This document shows, piece by piece, positions 19,589 to 28,326 of a DNA stretch of 64,000 bases. Positions within the stretch are counted from its first letter, which is position 1. Each line of letters starts with the position of its first letter. The DNA lies in contig NZ_BDBL01000005.1 in NCBI RefSeq assembly GCF_001612965.1, positions 62,001-126,000 on the forward strand, in the 5' to 3' direction. A program made the translations under genes and the position numbers. The DNA comes from Nocardia kruczakiae NBRC 101016. GTDB lineage: Bacteria; Actinomycetota; Actinomycetes; Mycobacteriales; Mycobacteriaceae. A model generated the notes under the pieces. That model did no database searches, was not told the DNA's origin, and saw only the letters and a list, made by a program, of their open reading frames with translations.

Positions 19589-19954
19589 GTGGGGACTTAC
19601 CAAGATGGTGCGCTCGACGCTCTCGGGGACCCGACCCGGCGAGCGATCTTCGAACGACTCGGGCGCGGACCCTGCGCGGTCGGTGAGCTGGCCGCCGAAC
19701 TCCCGGTCAGCCGTCCGGCGGTCTCCCAGCACCTGAAGGTGCTCAAACAGGCGGGACTGGTCCTCGACGAGGCGATCGGCACCCGCCGGATCTACCGGCT
19801 CGACCCGAACGGCATCGACGCACTGCGCGGCTACTTCACCCGGTTCTGGACCACGGCGATGTCGTCGTTCCGCGACCGGGCCGAGGCAGCGGCACGCGCC
19901 GGGCAGGCGATCGAAACGCACAGCGGCACAACCACATCCGAGGAGAAGTCATGA
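19589..19954 (+). CDS. ArsR-family winged-helix regulator, SRPBCC-linked type
   Basis: A 121-residue regulator with a winged helix at about 8-75: LGDPTRRAIFERLGRGPCAVGELA, then recognition helix SRPAVSQHLKVLKQAGLV, then wing GTRRIYRLDPNGI. It lacks the ELCVC metal-binding motif, so a metal sensor is unlikely. It belongs to the ArsR group that is regularly encoded with AHSA1/SRPBCC proteins. The GTG start is directly behind the operator and promoter. Its stop overlaps the next gene's start (ATGA), so the two are translationally coupled. Confidence 0.9.
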   Translation: MGTYQDGALDALGDPTRRAIFERLGRGPCAVGELAAELPVSRPAVSQHLKVLKQAGLVLDEAIGTRRIYRLDPNGIDALRGYFTRFWTTAMSSFRDRAEAAARAGQAIETHSGTTTSEEKS

Positions 19955-20433
19955 CACAGCAAACCAGCGACACCCAGGTCCGCGTCGAACTCACCGTCGA
20001 TGCGCCGATCGACACCGCCTTCGACGTCTTCACCACCGGCATGGACAGCTGGTGGCCTCGCGAACACCACATCGGCGCGGGACCGCTGGCGGAAGTAGTG
20101 GTCGAACCCCGCGTCGGCGGGCGGCTGTTCGGCCGCGAGGCCGACGGCACCGAATGTCCGTGGGGCCGTGTCCTGGTCTGGGACCGTCCCGGCCACTTGG
20201 CCTTCTCCTGGGACATCTCCCTGGACTGGAAATACCAGCCCGATCCGGCGCTGACCAGCCGCGTCGACGTCACCTTCACCCCCATCGACGCCACCCACAC
20301 GGCCGTCACCCTCGTCCACGGTGACTTCGGCAATCACGGCGAGGGCTGGGAATCCATGCGCGATGCGGTCGGCTCCTCTGGTGGCTGGCCCGGACTGGCC
20401 GACACCTACGCTCGCGTCGCCGCGGCCGCCTGA
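19951..20433 (+). CDS. SRPBCC (AHSA1/START-like) domain protein
   Basis: A 160-residue single-domain protein. VELTVDAPIDTAFDVFTTGMDSWWP and VEPRVGGRLFGREADGTECPWGRVLVWDRP are typical AHSA1-type SRPBCC motifs. These proteins have a deep hydrophobic pocket for lipids or aromatic ligands. It is coupled by a 4-base ATGA overlap to the ArsR gene and is probably the ligand-handling partner of that regulator. The divergent fusion protein also carries an SRPBCC-like part, which hints at a shared ligand. Confidence 0.88.
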   Translation: MTQQTSDTQVRVELTVDAPIDTAFDVFTTGMDSWWPREHHIGAGPLAEVVVEPRVGGRLFGREADGTECPWGRVLVWDRPGHLAFSWDISLDWKYQPDPALTSRVDVTFTPIDATHTAVTLVHGDFGNHGEGWESMRDAVGSSGGWPGLADTYARVAAAA

Positions 20434-20755
20434 CTTCCGCGTCCTGGGCTGGTCGGGAGCGAGTCAGGGCGATGTCGTCGTCGGCTTCAGCTCCCCGGCC
20501 CGAGAAGATGGCGGCCACACCGACCACGGACCTGGTCACCGTCGGCGTGGGTCTGCACGGTGGGCACACACACGTCGACGAACTCGTCGGGTCGCTGCCG
20601 CTGTTCGGGTGACCCGCCGTGTGTTGCACCGGCTGCCATCCGGCGCTCGGTGCCCACGGTGAACAATGGGGCGCGGCCGGTCGGCGCTGCATCGCGGCGC
20701 ATCCTGTCCGGCTGCGGTCCCGATTCGGGTTGAGATGTGGTGGAGGTTTGTGAGT
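20434..20755. other. Gene-poor stretch, one doubtful 46-codon frame
   Basis: No gene is convincing in these 322 bases. A short frame at 20472-20612 on the plus strand (ATG, 46 codons) has a weak CAGGG before it and no family I recognise. The minus-strand frames are compositional shadows. The last bases carry GGAGG (20742-20746), the ribosome site of the next gene. Confidence 0.4.
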
Positions 20756-21067
20756 ATGGCCGGAATTTCTTCGGTGCCGACGTCGGCGCTGGCCGCCGGT
20801 GGGCTGCTCGGCGGTTTCGCGCTCGCGCAGGCGACCAAGCAGCGGCAACTCGGTGGGCTGGTCTTCGCCGCGGCTACCGCGGCCGCGGTCCCGCGCTGGC
20901 ATGCGGCGGTCGGCGTTCCCGGCGCGGCCGCGCTGACCGGGCTCTCGGTGGGCGCCATGGGCGCCTCACATCCGCTGGCCGAGAAGATCGGCGCGTGGCC
21001 GTCGGTGGCGGTGGTCTCCGGCGCGGTGGCGATCACCTCGTGGGTGCTCGCCGACCGCCGCGCCTGA
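20756..21067 (+). CDS. Small hydrophobic membrane protein
   Basis: A 103-residue protein with three likely membrane segments (about 10-25, 33-62 and 80-98) and few charged residues. I do not recognise a named family; similar small proteins are common in Nocardia and Rhodococcus. GGAGG at 20742-20746 is 9 bases from the ATG at 20756, which favours this start over the GTG at 20750 (3 bases) and over the longer upstream frame. It is convergent with mshC across 27 bases. Confidence 0.65.
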   Translation: MAGISSVPTSALAAGGLLGGFALAQATKQRQLGGLVFAAATAAAVPRWHAAVGVPGAAALTGLSVGAMGASHPLAEKIGAWPSVAVVSGAVAITSWVLADRRA

Positions 21068-21094
21068 ACGATCGAGCCGGCTCGCGCGCTGTGC

Positions 21095-22333
21095 TCAGAG
21101 GGTGATGCCCAGCAGCGCGTCGACCGCCGTGCGGACCAGTCCCGGCGCCGCGGTGTCCGGGCCGCCGTACTCCAGCGCCTGCTGCACCCAGCTGTCCACG
21201 GCCGCAAGGGCTTTCGGGGTGTCCAGATCGTCGGCCAGATGCTGTCGCAATCGCGCGACCGTTTCCTCGGCCGCCGGACCCGACTCCAGCGCCGTCGCCT
21301 GCCGCCAGCGCGCGAGCCGCTGCTGCGCCTGCTCGAGCACGGCATCCGACCACTGCCGGTCGGTCCGGTAGTGCTCGGCGAACAGGCCCAGCCGGATCGC
21401 GGACGGATCCACGCCGGCGCGCCGCAGCTTCGACACGAACACCAGATTGCCGCGCGACTTGGACATCTTCTCGCCGTCCAGGCCGATCAGCCCGGCATGC
21501 ACGTAGTGGCGGGCGAAGCGCCGATGCGACACCAGCGCCTCGGCGTGCGCGGCCGAATACTCGTGATGCGGATAGATCAGATCGCTGCCGCCGCCCTGAA
21601 TATCGAATTCGGGGCCGAGCCGGTTCAACGCGATCGCGGCACACTCGATATGCCAGCCCGGACGGCCCTCGCCGAACGGCGCCGGCCACGACGGCTCACC
21701 CGGCCGCGCCGCCCGCCACAGCAGCGCGTCGATCGGGTCGCGCTTACCCGGGCGCTCCGGATCGCCACCGCGTTCGGCGAACAGCCGCTCCATCGTGGAC
21801 CGGTCGTAGCCGGATTCGTAGCCGAACTGTTCGGTCGCGTCGTGGCGGAAGTAGATGTCGCGGTATTCGGCGTCGTCGACCACATACGCCGCTCCGGCGG
21901 CCAGCAGCTTATCCACCAGCTCCACCACCTCGCCGACCGATTCGATCGCACCGATGTAATCGCGCGGCGGTAGCACCCGTAGCTGCGCCATATCCTCGCG
22001 GAACAACTCGATCTCGCCGGTGCCGAGTTCACGCCAGTCCACCCCGTCGCGTTCGGCCCGCTCGAACAGCGGATCGTCGACGTCGGTGATGTTCTGCACG
22101 TAGTGCACCTCGTGGCCGCCGTCGCGCAGGATCCGGTTGATCAGATCGAAGGCCAGATAGGTCGCCGCATGCCCGAGATGCGTGGCGTCGTAGGGTGTGA
22201 TGCCGCAGACGTACATGGTGGCGGTCGCTCCGGGCGACACCGGGCGCACCTGCCGGTCGGCGGTATCGAACAACCGCAACGGCGGTCCGGATCCGGGGAC
22301 GGCGGGAACGGAGATTTCGGACCAGGACTGCAT
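21095..22333 (-). CDS. mshC: Cysteine:glucosaminyl-inositol ligase MshC (mycothiol synthesis)
   Basis: A 412-residue class I tRNA-synthetase-like enzyme that joins cysteine to GlcN-Ins using ATP, the third-stage reaction of mycothiol synthesis. It has the HIGH-type motif THLGHA after [10 protein letters not shown] (zinc-binding Cys43), the zinc/substrate residues in [10 protein letters not shown] and [13 protein letters not shown], and the KMSKS motif (EKMSKSRGN). Length and motifs match MshC rather than CysRS, which is longer and has an anticodon-binding tail. It lies at the end of a four-gene leftward block, 189 bases behind the SCO1664-type gene. The product supports the actinobacterial assignment. 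Confidence 0.96.
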   Translation of the reverse strand: MQSWSEISVPAVPGSGPPLRLFDTADRQVRPVSPGATATMYVCGITPYDATHLGHAATYLAFDLINRILRDGGHEVHYVQNITDVDDPLFERAERDGVDWRELGTGEIELFREDMAQLRVLPPRDYIGAIESVGEVVELVDKLLAAGAAYVVDDAEYRDIYFRHDATEQFGYESGYDRSTMERLFAERGGDPERPGKRDPIDALLWRAARPGEPSWPAPFGEGRPGWHIECAAIALNRLGPEFDIQGGGSDLIYPHHEYSAAHAEALVSHRRFARHYVHAGLIGLDGEKMSKSRGNLVFVSKLRRAGVDPSAIRLGLFAEHYRTDRQWSDAVLEQAQQRLARWRQATALESGPAAEETVARLRQHLADDLDTPKALAAVDSWVQQALEYGGPDTAAPGLVRTAVDALLGITL

Positions 22334-22522
22334 GATTCGAGGGTAAGGGTCCGGGCGGGCACCTCGCCGCCCGACCCCGGCTACCGGGCCCGTCGCGGGG
22401 TGTTCGCCACCACATCCGACCTCGGCCGAGGCGTCCGATCCGGCGAAGTCAACCGTTGCGCGCCGCGCGCACCGAATGCGGCCCGCACGTCGGCGGATCG
22501 ACGCGACCGGAACCGCCGCGGA

Positions 22523-23365
22523 TCAGAACGCCGGCCAGGGAATGGGACGAGAGCTGATCGGTTGCGGCAGTACCGGATCGTCGAGCAGCTCACGCGTCCG
22601 CGCCTCGAGGGCCTCGATCTCGTCGTCGGTGATGTGCTCGGCCAGCGCCGCACCGATCGGACCCGAGAGCCGGTCGGCGAATTCGGCGATATCGCCGAGC
22701 AGTTCCTCCCCCACCGGCTCCCCCGCCCAGCCCCACAGCACCGTGCGCAATTTCGGTTCACTGTGCAGGCAGATGCCGTGGTCGACACCGTAGACGCCGC
22801 CGTCCACGCCTTCCAGGGCATGCCCGCCCTTGCGGTCGGCGTTGTTGAGCAACACGTCCAGCACCGCCATCCGGCGCAGCCGCGGATCGTCGGCATGGAC
22901 CAGCGACACCCGCGCACCCGTGCCGTCCACCGCCCGCAGTACCTCGCGGAATCCGGCGGGCACCGCACCGGCGGGCACCAGATCCACCAGATCCAGGCGC
23001 TGCGACGCCGACTCACCCGGGTCGACGGTCTCGATCCAGCGCTGCACCATGCCGGGGCCCAGCGGGCCCTCCCGCAGGATCGTCTCCGGAATCACCGACC
23101 AGCCCAGCGCCGCCGACACCAGATACGAGGCCACCTCACGGCCGGCCAGCGTTCCGTCGGGAAAATCCCACAGCGGCCGCTCACCGCGCACCGGCTTGTA
23201 GACCACCCGCAGCGGTTCCCCGCCTCCGTCGACCGCCGGGGCGTCGATCTCGCAGACCAGGGTCAGGTTGCTGGCAGTGGTCACCCGGCCGATGATCGAT
23301 AGCTCACCGCTGTAGAGGCCGTCGCGGGCCGCGCCCTCGTCTGCGGCCGCCGCGCGCGTGGTCAC
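22523..23365 (-). CDS. SCO1664-family protein (PI3/PI4-kinase-like fold)
   Basis: A 280-residue protein. VYKPVRGERPLWDFPDGTLAGREVASYLVSAALGW and VLDVLLNNADRKGGHALEG (catalytic-loop-like N-x2-D followed by a V-D-x-G-I-C motif) mark the actinobacterial SCO1664 family, which resembles PI3/PI4-type lipid kinases. Its substrate is unknown. The GTG start follows GAGGAC and is 6 bases after the DUF3090 stop, so the two are tightly coupled. The recurrent adjacency of this family to DUF3090, MSMEG_4193-type and mshC genes in actinobacteria suggests a shared process. Confidence 0.85.
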   Translation of the reverse strand: MTTRAAAADEGAARDGLYSGELSIIGRVTTASNLTLVCEIDAPAVDGGGEPLRVVYKPVRGERPLWDFPDGTLAGREVASYLVSAALGWSVIPETILREGPLGPGMVQRWIETVDPGESASQRLDLVDLVPAGAVPAGFREVLRAVDGTGARVSLVHADDPRLRRMAVLDVLLNNADRKGGHALEGVDGGVYGVDHGICLHSEPKLRTVLWGWAGEPVGEELLGDIAEFADRLSGPIGAALAEHITDDEIEALEARTRELLDDPVLPQPISSRPIPWPAF

Positions 23366-23371
23366 CGGTCC

Positions 23372-23956
23372 TCAGTCCTCCAGATCGGTCGCGCCGAAGA
23401 TGTCGCCGCGCTTGTAACCGTTGGTGCGCACACACATGTGGCCCTTGGGCGAGAGCGGTTCCCCGCACAGCGGGCAGGGCGGGCGCCCGGCCGCGATCAC
23501 CTTCGCCGACCGCAACGCGAACTCGCGCGCCTGCTCCGGGGTCAGGAACACCCGCACCGCGTCGGGTCCCTCCTCGGTGTCGTCGAGCACCACCGACTCG
23601 TCGACCTCGGTCTCGGTGATCGCCAGCAGCTCCACCACCACCGCCCCGGCGTCGGCGTCCCAGCCCAAACCCATTGTCCCGACCCGGAATTCGGTGTCGA
23701 TCGGCATCTGGAGCGGAGCCGTGTCGTTGACGTCCTCGGCCTGCGGCGGCACCGTCGCGCCGAACCGGCGCGCCACCTCGTCCAAGAGCAGGCCCATCCG
23801 GTCGGCGAGCACCTTCACCTGCTGTTTCTCCAGCAGCACGCTCACCACGCGGGGTTCCTGCACGGCCTGTAGATAGAAGGCGCGATCCCCTGGCTCACCG
23901 ACGGTTCCGGCGACGAAACGGTCGGGGGTGCGAAACACATGGATTGCTCGGGCCAT
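23372..23956 (-). CDS. DUF3090 family protein
   Basis: A 194-residue cytosolic protein of the DUF3090 family (N-terminal RAIHVFRTPDRFVAGTVGEPGDR, C-terminal PPCPLCGEPLSPKGHMCVRTNG). The C-terminal CPLC...H-x-C pattern looks like a small zinc-binding site. The ATG at 23956 is 5 bases from AGGAGG, better than the GTG two codons upstream. It sits between the MSMEG_4193-type phosphatase (24-base gap) and the SCO1664-type gene (6-base gap). Function is unknown. Confidence 0.9.
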   Translation of the reverse strand: MARAIHVFRTPDRFVAGTVGEPGDRAFYLQAVQEPRVVSVLLEKQQVKVLADRMGLLLDEVARRFGATVPPQAEDVNDTAPLQMPIDTEFRVGTMGLGWDADAGAVVVELLAITETEVDESVVLDDTEEGPDAVRVFLTPEQAREFALRSAKVIAAGRPPCPLCGEPLSPKGHMCVRTNGYKRGDIFGATDLED

Positions 23957-23980
23957 CTGCACCTCCTGAAACCGACTGCA

Positions 23981-24730
23981 TCACTGATTGCGCTCGTTCC
24001 CCGAATCGGGGGGATCCGCAATATTCCCATTATCCGCCCGCGCCGCGGCGCCCACCTCACCGCCGGGGACGGGCCCGGCCCGCTGCTCGGACGGTTGTGC
24101 GACCGCGGCCAGCGCCGACAGGTCCGAACCGGTGTCGTTGACCCGCCACACGTAGGGGGCGGCCGGGGTGTAGCGCACCACGCTGATCGAGGCCGGTTCC
24201 ACCACGATGCGCTGGAACCCGTCGAGATGGATGCCGAACGCGTCGGCCAGCAGCGACTTGATCACATCGCCGTGCGTGCAGGCCACCCACAGCACGTCGC
24301 GGCCGTGGCGTTCGGCCAGCTCGGCGTCGATCGCGCGCACCGCGGCCACCGCCCGGTACTGCACCTGGGCCAGGCCCTCACCGCCGGGGAACACCGCACC
24401 CGAGGCGTGCTGCTGCACGACCTTCCACAGCGGCTCCTTGACCAGCTCCGACAGCAGCCGGCCGGTCCACTCGCCGTAGTCGACCTCGAGCAGGCGCTCG
24501 TCGGGTTCGGGGTCGAGGCCGAGTTTGTCGGCCAGCGGCGAAACCGTGCGCGTGCAGCGCAGCAGCGGGGAGTGCACGATGTGCTCGATCGGTAACGGTG
24601 CCAGGCGTTCTGCCACCGCCAGCGCCTGCTCGGTGCCGCGCTCGGTGAGCTCGACGCCCGGGCTGCGGCCGGCCAGCGTGCGCGCGGTGTTGGAGGTCGA
24701 CACCCCGTGCCGCAGCAGGATCACCGTCAT
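23981..24730 (-). CDS. Histidine phosphatase superfamily protein, MSMEG_4193 type
   Basis: A 249-residue protein of the phosphoglycerate-mutase-like family. The phosphate pocket is LLRHGVSTSN with His8. SPLLRCTRTVSP and EVDYGEWTG are the usual second-line motifs, and CTHGDVIKSLL carries the second catalytic His. The final 50 residues are a disordered extension. This type is found almost only in actinobacteria beside DUF3090 and SCO1664-type genes. The substrate is unknown. It is first in the leftward operon that ends with mshC. Confidence 0.88.
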   Translation of the reverse strand: MTVILLRHGVSTSNTARTLAGRSPGVELTERGTEQALAVAERLAPLPIEHIVHSPLLRCTRTVSPLADKLGLDPEPDERLLEVDYGEWTGRLLSELVKEPLWKVVQQHASGAVFPGGEGLAQVQYRAVAAVRAIDAELAERHGRDVLWVACTHGDVIKSLLADAFGIHLDGFQRIVVEPASISVVRYTPAAPYVWRVNDTGSDLSALAAVAQPSEQRAGPVPGGEVGAAARADNGNIADPPDSGNERNQ

Positions 24731-24999
24731 GGGACCAGACTAGGCGATCACCGCCGCCGAACTCGCGCCGTCACCGGCCCGCCACCTCGGACGCATCTGC
24801 TGACGATGCGGAATCCGCTGTGGTGCAACCTGTTTCGCTGTCGGAGGAATCGGTGTCCGCCGTCCGGGCCGGCCTCCCCGCACCGGCGGGCGCTGTGGTG
24901 CACCTCGCATCTTCCGGCGGTTCGCGAGTGGTATCCGTTTCCGGGACCGGTTGTGGCCCTAGGCTCGGACACTGTGACAAGAGCTGGGGCGGTGTGGTG

Positions 25000-25962
25000 A
25001 TGGAACAGCGGGCGGTGGGTCGTAGTGGCCTGCGGGTATCGCGGATGGGGCTGGCCACCCACACCTGGGGCCGGGAAACCGATGCCGAGGACGCGGCGGC
25101 GCAGCTGGTGGCCTTCGTGGAGGCCGGCGGAACGCTGGTCGACACCTCGCCGGTGTATCAGGGCGGGGCCGCCCAACGCATGCTCGCCGAGCTGGTGGGC
25201 GAGCTGGTACCGCGCGACGACCTGGTGATCAGCGGATGCGCGGGCCTGGTGCCGGTGCCCGGTGTCACCGACCCCGACGGCGGGCCCGCGGCGGGCATCC
25301 ACTGGAGTGTGGACGCCTCGCGCCGCACCCTGATGCGTCAACTCGACCGCACCCTCGCCGAGCTGGGCACCGACTACCTCGACATCTGGAGTGTCGCGGC
25401 GTGGGATCGGCACACCCCGCTCGACGAGATCGCGGCCACCCTCGACCACGCCGTGCGCTCGGGCAAGGTGCGCTACGCGGGTGCGCGCGGCCTGAGCGCG
25501 TGGCAACTGGCCACGCTGGCCTCGGCCGCCCCGATCGTCGCAGCGCAGTCGCCCTATTCGCTGCTGGCACGTGGCGCGGAAAGCGAACTGCTGCCGGCGG
25601 CCGGACACCACGGGGTCGGATTGATCGCGGCCTCGCCGCTGGCCGGTGGGATCCTCACCGGCAAATACCGCGACGGCGTGCCCGCCGACTCGCGCGGCGC
25701 CGACGAGGCGACCGCCGCCGAGATCCGCGACCGTCTCGACGAACACGCCACCCGGGTCGTGGACGCGGTGGTCACCGCCGCCGACGGGCTGGGCACCTCA
25801 CCCCTCGCGGTGGCGGCGGCCTGGCTGCGCGACCGGCCCGGCGTCGCGTCGATGATCGTCGGCGCACGCGATATCGGCCAGCTCACCGGCGTACTCGCCG
25901 CCGAAACGCTGGAACTTCCACGCGCGATCGCGGCCGCCCTCGACGACGTCAGCGGCATCTGA
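25000..25962 (+). CDS. Aldo/keto reductase-fold protein with altered catalytic tetrad
   Basis: A 320-residue AKR-fold protein with RSGLRVSRMGLATHTWG, VDTSPVYQGGAAQRMLAELVG, TDYLDIWSVAAWDRHTP and the NADP-binding tail region PGVASMIVGARDIGQLTG. The Asp48 and Tyr53 of the tetrad are present. The usual catalytic Lys of the TK motif is replaced (ISGCAG, Cys80), and the usual His of LYQ-x-H is Ala133 (SVAAWD). It may therefore be non-reducing or a cofactor-binding protein. The ATG at 25000 is preceded in frame by GTG GTG. It stands alone, divergent from the phosphatase block. Confidence 0.82.
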   Translation: MEQRAVGRSGLRVSRMGLATHTWGRETDAEDAAAQLVAFVEAGGTLVDTSPVYQGGAAQRMLAELVGELVPRDDLVISGCAGLVPVPGVTDPDGGPAAGIHWSVDASRRTLMRQLDRTLAELGTDYLDIWSVAAWDRHTPLDEIAATLDHAVRSGKVRYAGARGLSAWQLATLASAAPIVAAQSPYSLLARGAESELLPAAGHHGVGLIAASPLAGGILTGKYRDGVPADSRGADEATAAEIRDRLDEHATRVVDAVVTAADGLGTSPLAVAAAWLRDRPGVASMIVGARDIGQLTGVLAAETLELPRAIAAALDDVSGI

Positions 25963-26021
25963 CCGGCCGAGCCGGGCGAACGCGCGGAGACAGGGCGATG
26001 ACAACCCGTCCGCGCGACCAC

Positions 26022-26040
26022 TTAGGCTTGCCTACATGAG
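26022..26040 (+). promoter_or_regulatory. DtxR/IdeR-like iron box before the heme importer
   Basis: TTAGGCTTGCCTA at 26022-26034 contains perfect arms TAGGC/GCCTA around TT and matches the left and central part of the 19-base DtxR/IdeR consensus; the right third is poor. TAGGCT (26023-26028) can also serve as a -10 placing transcription start at the ATG of the next gene. Repression under iron plenty is the likely meaning. Confidence 0.7.
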
Positions 26041-27157
26041 GTGTCTCGACGTTCGTTCGGCCCGCGCCGCCTCCGCCGCACCGGCGGGGCCGAGGGCTGC
26101 GACGACCGCACAGAACCGTTCGGCTTCGACCGAGCCGGGTGCGTGGCGGATGGCCGGGCGGCTGCTCACGCTGCTCGGGGCCGTGCTGCTCATCGGAGTC
26201 ACCACCGCGTGCGGCGGCAGCGGCACCTCGGGCGGGCAGCCGGGGGCGGCCACCGCCACCCTCGCGAATCTGGATCCGACGCCCATCGGCCCCGCACCGG
26301 CACCGGCGCTGCCGGTCACGGTCCACTCGTTCGACGGCGCCGAGGTCACCGTCACCTCCGCGGAGCGGATCGTGGCCGTCGACCGCTACGGCACCCTCGC
26401 CCAGACCGTGTGGGCACTGGGTCTGGGTTCGAAACTGGTGGGCCGGTCGACGTCGGCGGCCTTTCCCGCGGTGCGTGATGTGCCCAACGTCGCGGGCGGC
26501 AACGGCAGCATCAATATCGAAGCCGTTGCCGCGCAACGGCCCACGGTCTTCCTCACCGACACCACCAGCGCCACCCCCACCATGCGTGATCAGCTGCGTG
26601 CGCTGGGCATCACGGTCGTCTACTTCGATCCCCAGCGCACCATCGACGGCGTCGGCCCGCAGATCCGGTCGGTCGCCGACGCGCTGGGCGTGCACGACCA
26701 AGGGGTGAAACTGGCCGACCGCACCCACGCCGAAATCACCGCCGCCACGTCCGCGGTGCCGAAACACCAGCCGCCGTTGAAGATCGGATTCGTGTATCTG
26801 CGCAGCACCGCGATCACCATGCTCGCCGGGCCCGGCTCGGGCGCCGATTCGCTGGTGACCGCGCTGGGCGGCATCGACGCCGGAACCGCGGCGGGACTGA
26901 CCGAACCGTTCACCACCATCACCAGTGAGGCGATGATCAGCGCCGCGCCGGATGTGCTGCTGGTGATGTCGGACGGGCTGAAATCGGTCGGCGGCGTCGA
27001 CGGCCTGGAGAAGGTCCCCGGGGTCGCGCAGACGCCGGCCGGACGCAACCATCGCATCGTCGACATGTCCGATGCGGTCCTGCTCAGCTTCGGACCCGAG
27101 ACCGGTCACGTGCTCGAAGCGCTGTCCAAGGCCGTCTACGGCGCCCAGCCCGCATGA
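26036..27157 (+). CDS. hmuT: Heme/iron ABC transporter substrate-binding lipoprotein (HmuT-like)
   Basis: A 373-residue protein. A hydrophobic signal segment (about 40-58) ends in a degenerate lipobox VTTAC with Cys59. A type III periplasmic-binding fold follows: RIVAVDRYGTLAQTVWALGLGSKLVGRST, NIEAVAAQRPTVFLTD, and TTITSEAMISAAPDVLLVM. The family binds heme or ferric siderophores; heme is favoured because the gene order (binding protein, permease, ATPase) is that of hmuTUV. The ATG at 26036 is directly behind the iron box and may be leaderless, giving a 38-residue leader before the signal. A start at 26150 would give a conventional signal peptide but lacks a ribosome site. Confidence 0.82.
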   Translation: MRCLDVRSARAASAAPAGPRAATTAQNRSASTEPGAWRMAGRLLTLLGAVLLIGVTTACGGSGTSGGQPGAATATLANLDPTPIGPAPAPALPVTVHSFDGAEVTVTSAERIVAVDRYGTLAQTVWALGLGSKLVGRSTSAAFPAVRDVPNVAGGNGSINIEAVAAQRPTVFLTDTTSATPTMRDQLRALGITVVYFDPQRTIDGVGPQIRSVADALGVHDQGVKLADRTHAEITAATSAVPKHQPPLKIGFVYLRSTAITMLAGPGSGADSLVTALGGIDAGTAAGLTEPFTTITSEAMISAAPDVLLVMSDGLKSVGGVDGLEKVPGVAQTPAGRNHRIVDMSDAVLLSFGPETGHVLEALSKAVYGAQPA

Positions 27158-28326
27158 CCTCCGGCGATTCACCCGGCGAGGAATCCGCCGATTCCGGTCC
27201 TCGTCCTGCGGCGCTGATTCCGGCGCACCCGGACCCGGGCCCCGATCGCCGCGATACCGGGGAAGCCGTCGTCGGCCCGCGCACACCGCGTCGCTGGTCC
27301 CGCATCACCGTCGTCTTCGCGGTATCGATCGCCTTGCTGGTGATCCTGGCGCTGATCTCGGCCGCCGTCGGACAGGTCCCCACGACCCCGCTGGAGGTGG
27401 CCGGCAGCGTGCTGCACCGGATCGGGCTGGACTGGGGGCCGATGCCGCACCACCCCGCCGGTGAGGTCACGCTGTGGGAGGTCCGGTTCCCGCGCGTGGT
27501 GCTGGCGATGCTGGTCGGTGCGGCGTTGGCGACCGCCGGTGCGCTGCTGCAGGGTGTGTTCGCCAATCCCCTCGCCGAACCCGGCGTGATCGGTGTGTCC
27601 GCCGGCGCGGCCGTCGGTGCCGGGGTGGTGATCGTGGTCGGTGGCGCGTTCGCGGCGGCCTGGTCGGTCGCCGGTGGCGCCTTCGTCGCCGGACTCGGGA
27701 CCACCCTCGCCGTGTATCTGTTGTCGCGCTCGGGCGGGCGCACCGAAACCGTGACGCTGGTGCTGACCGGTGTCGCGGTCAACGCCTTCGCCGGCGGTCT
27801 GATGTCGTTTCTGCTGTTCACCGCCTCCCCCGCCGCCCGCGATCAGATCGTGTTCTGGCAGATGGGCAGCCTCAACGGCGCCACCTGGCAGGCGGTGGCC
27901 GTGGTGGCGCCGCTGGCGGCGCTGGGCGTGGCGGCGGCGGTCGTGATGGCGCCGCGTCTGGATCTGCTCGCCCTCGGGGAATCGGCGGCACGGCACCTCG
28001 GTGTCGACGTGGAACGATTGCGGCGCAACGTGATCGTCGTCGTCGCGATCCTGGCCACCGCCGGGGTGGCCTTCACCGGCATCATCCTGTTCGTCGGACT
28101 GATCGTCCCGCACGTGGTGCGCATGCTCGTCGGTCCCGCGCACCGGGTCCTGATCCCGCTGTCGGCGATTCTCGGCGCGGTGGTGCTGCTGGCCGCCGAC
28201 ATCGGCGCCCGGACCCTGGTCCACAACGCCGATCTCCCCCTGGGCATGCTGACCTCGCTGGTCGGAGGGCCGTTCTTCTTCTGGCTGCTGCGGCGCACCC
28301 GCGCCCGATCGGGAGGCTGGGCATGA
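27154..28326 (+). CDS. hmuU: FecCD-family iron/heme ABC transporter permease (HmuU-like)
   Basis: A 390-residue membrane protein. After about 48 soluble residues there are around nine to ten helices with FecCD signatures RFPRVVLAMLVGAALATAGALLQG, NPLAEPGVIGVSAGAAVGAG, and FVGLIVPHVVRMLVGPAHR (the ATPase-coupling loop), then DIGARTLV. It forms the membrane channel of the heme/iron importer. The ATG overlaps the stop of the binding-protein gene by 4 bases (ATGA), and its own stop overlaps the next start in the same way. Confidence 0.92.
   Translation: MTSGDSPGEESADSGPRPAALIPAHPDPGPDRRDTGEAVVGPRTPRRWSRITVVFAVSIALLVILALISAAVGQVPTTPLEVAGSVLHRIGLDWGPMPHHPAGEVTLWEVRFPRVVLAMLVGAALATAGALLQGVFANPLAEPGVIGVSAGAAVGAGVVIVVGGAFAAAWSVAGGAFVAGLGTTLAVYLLSRSGGRTETVTLVLTGVAVNAFAGGLMSFLLFTASPAARDQIVFWQMGSLNGATWQAVAVVAPLAALGVAAAVVMAPRLDLLALGESAARHLGVDVERLRRNVIVVVAILATAGVAFTGIILFVGLIVPHVVRMLVGPAHRVLIPLSAILGAVVLLAADIGARTLVHNADLPLGMLTSLVGGPFFFWLLRRTRARSGGWA

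Noticed and set aside
20472..20612. 46-codon frame in the gap after the SRPBCC gene
   Set aside because: Too short, with only a weak ribosome-like site and no homology I can recognise; noted but not called as a gene.
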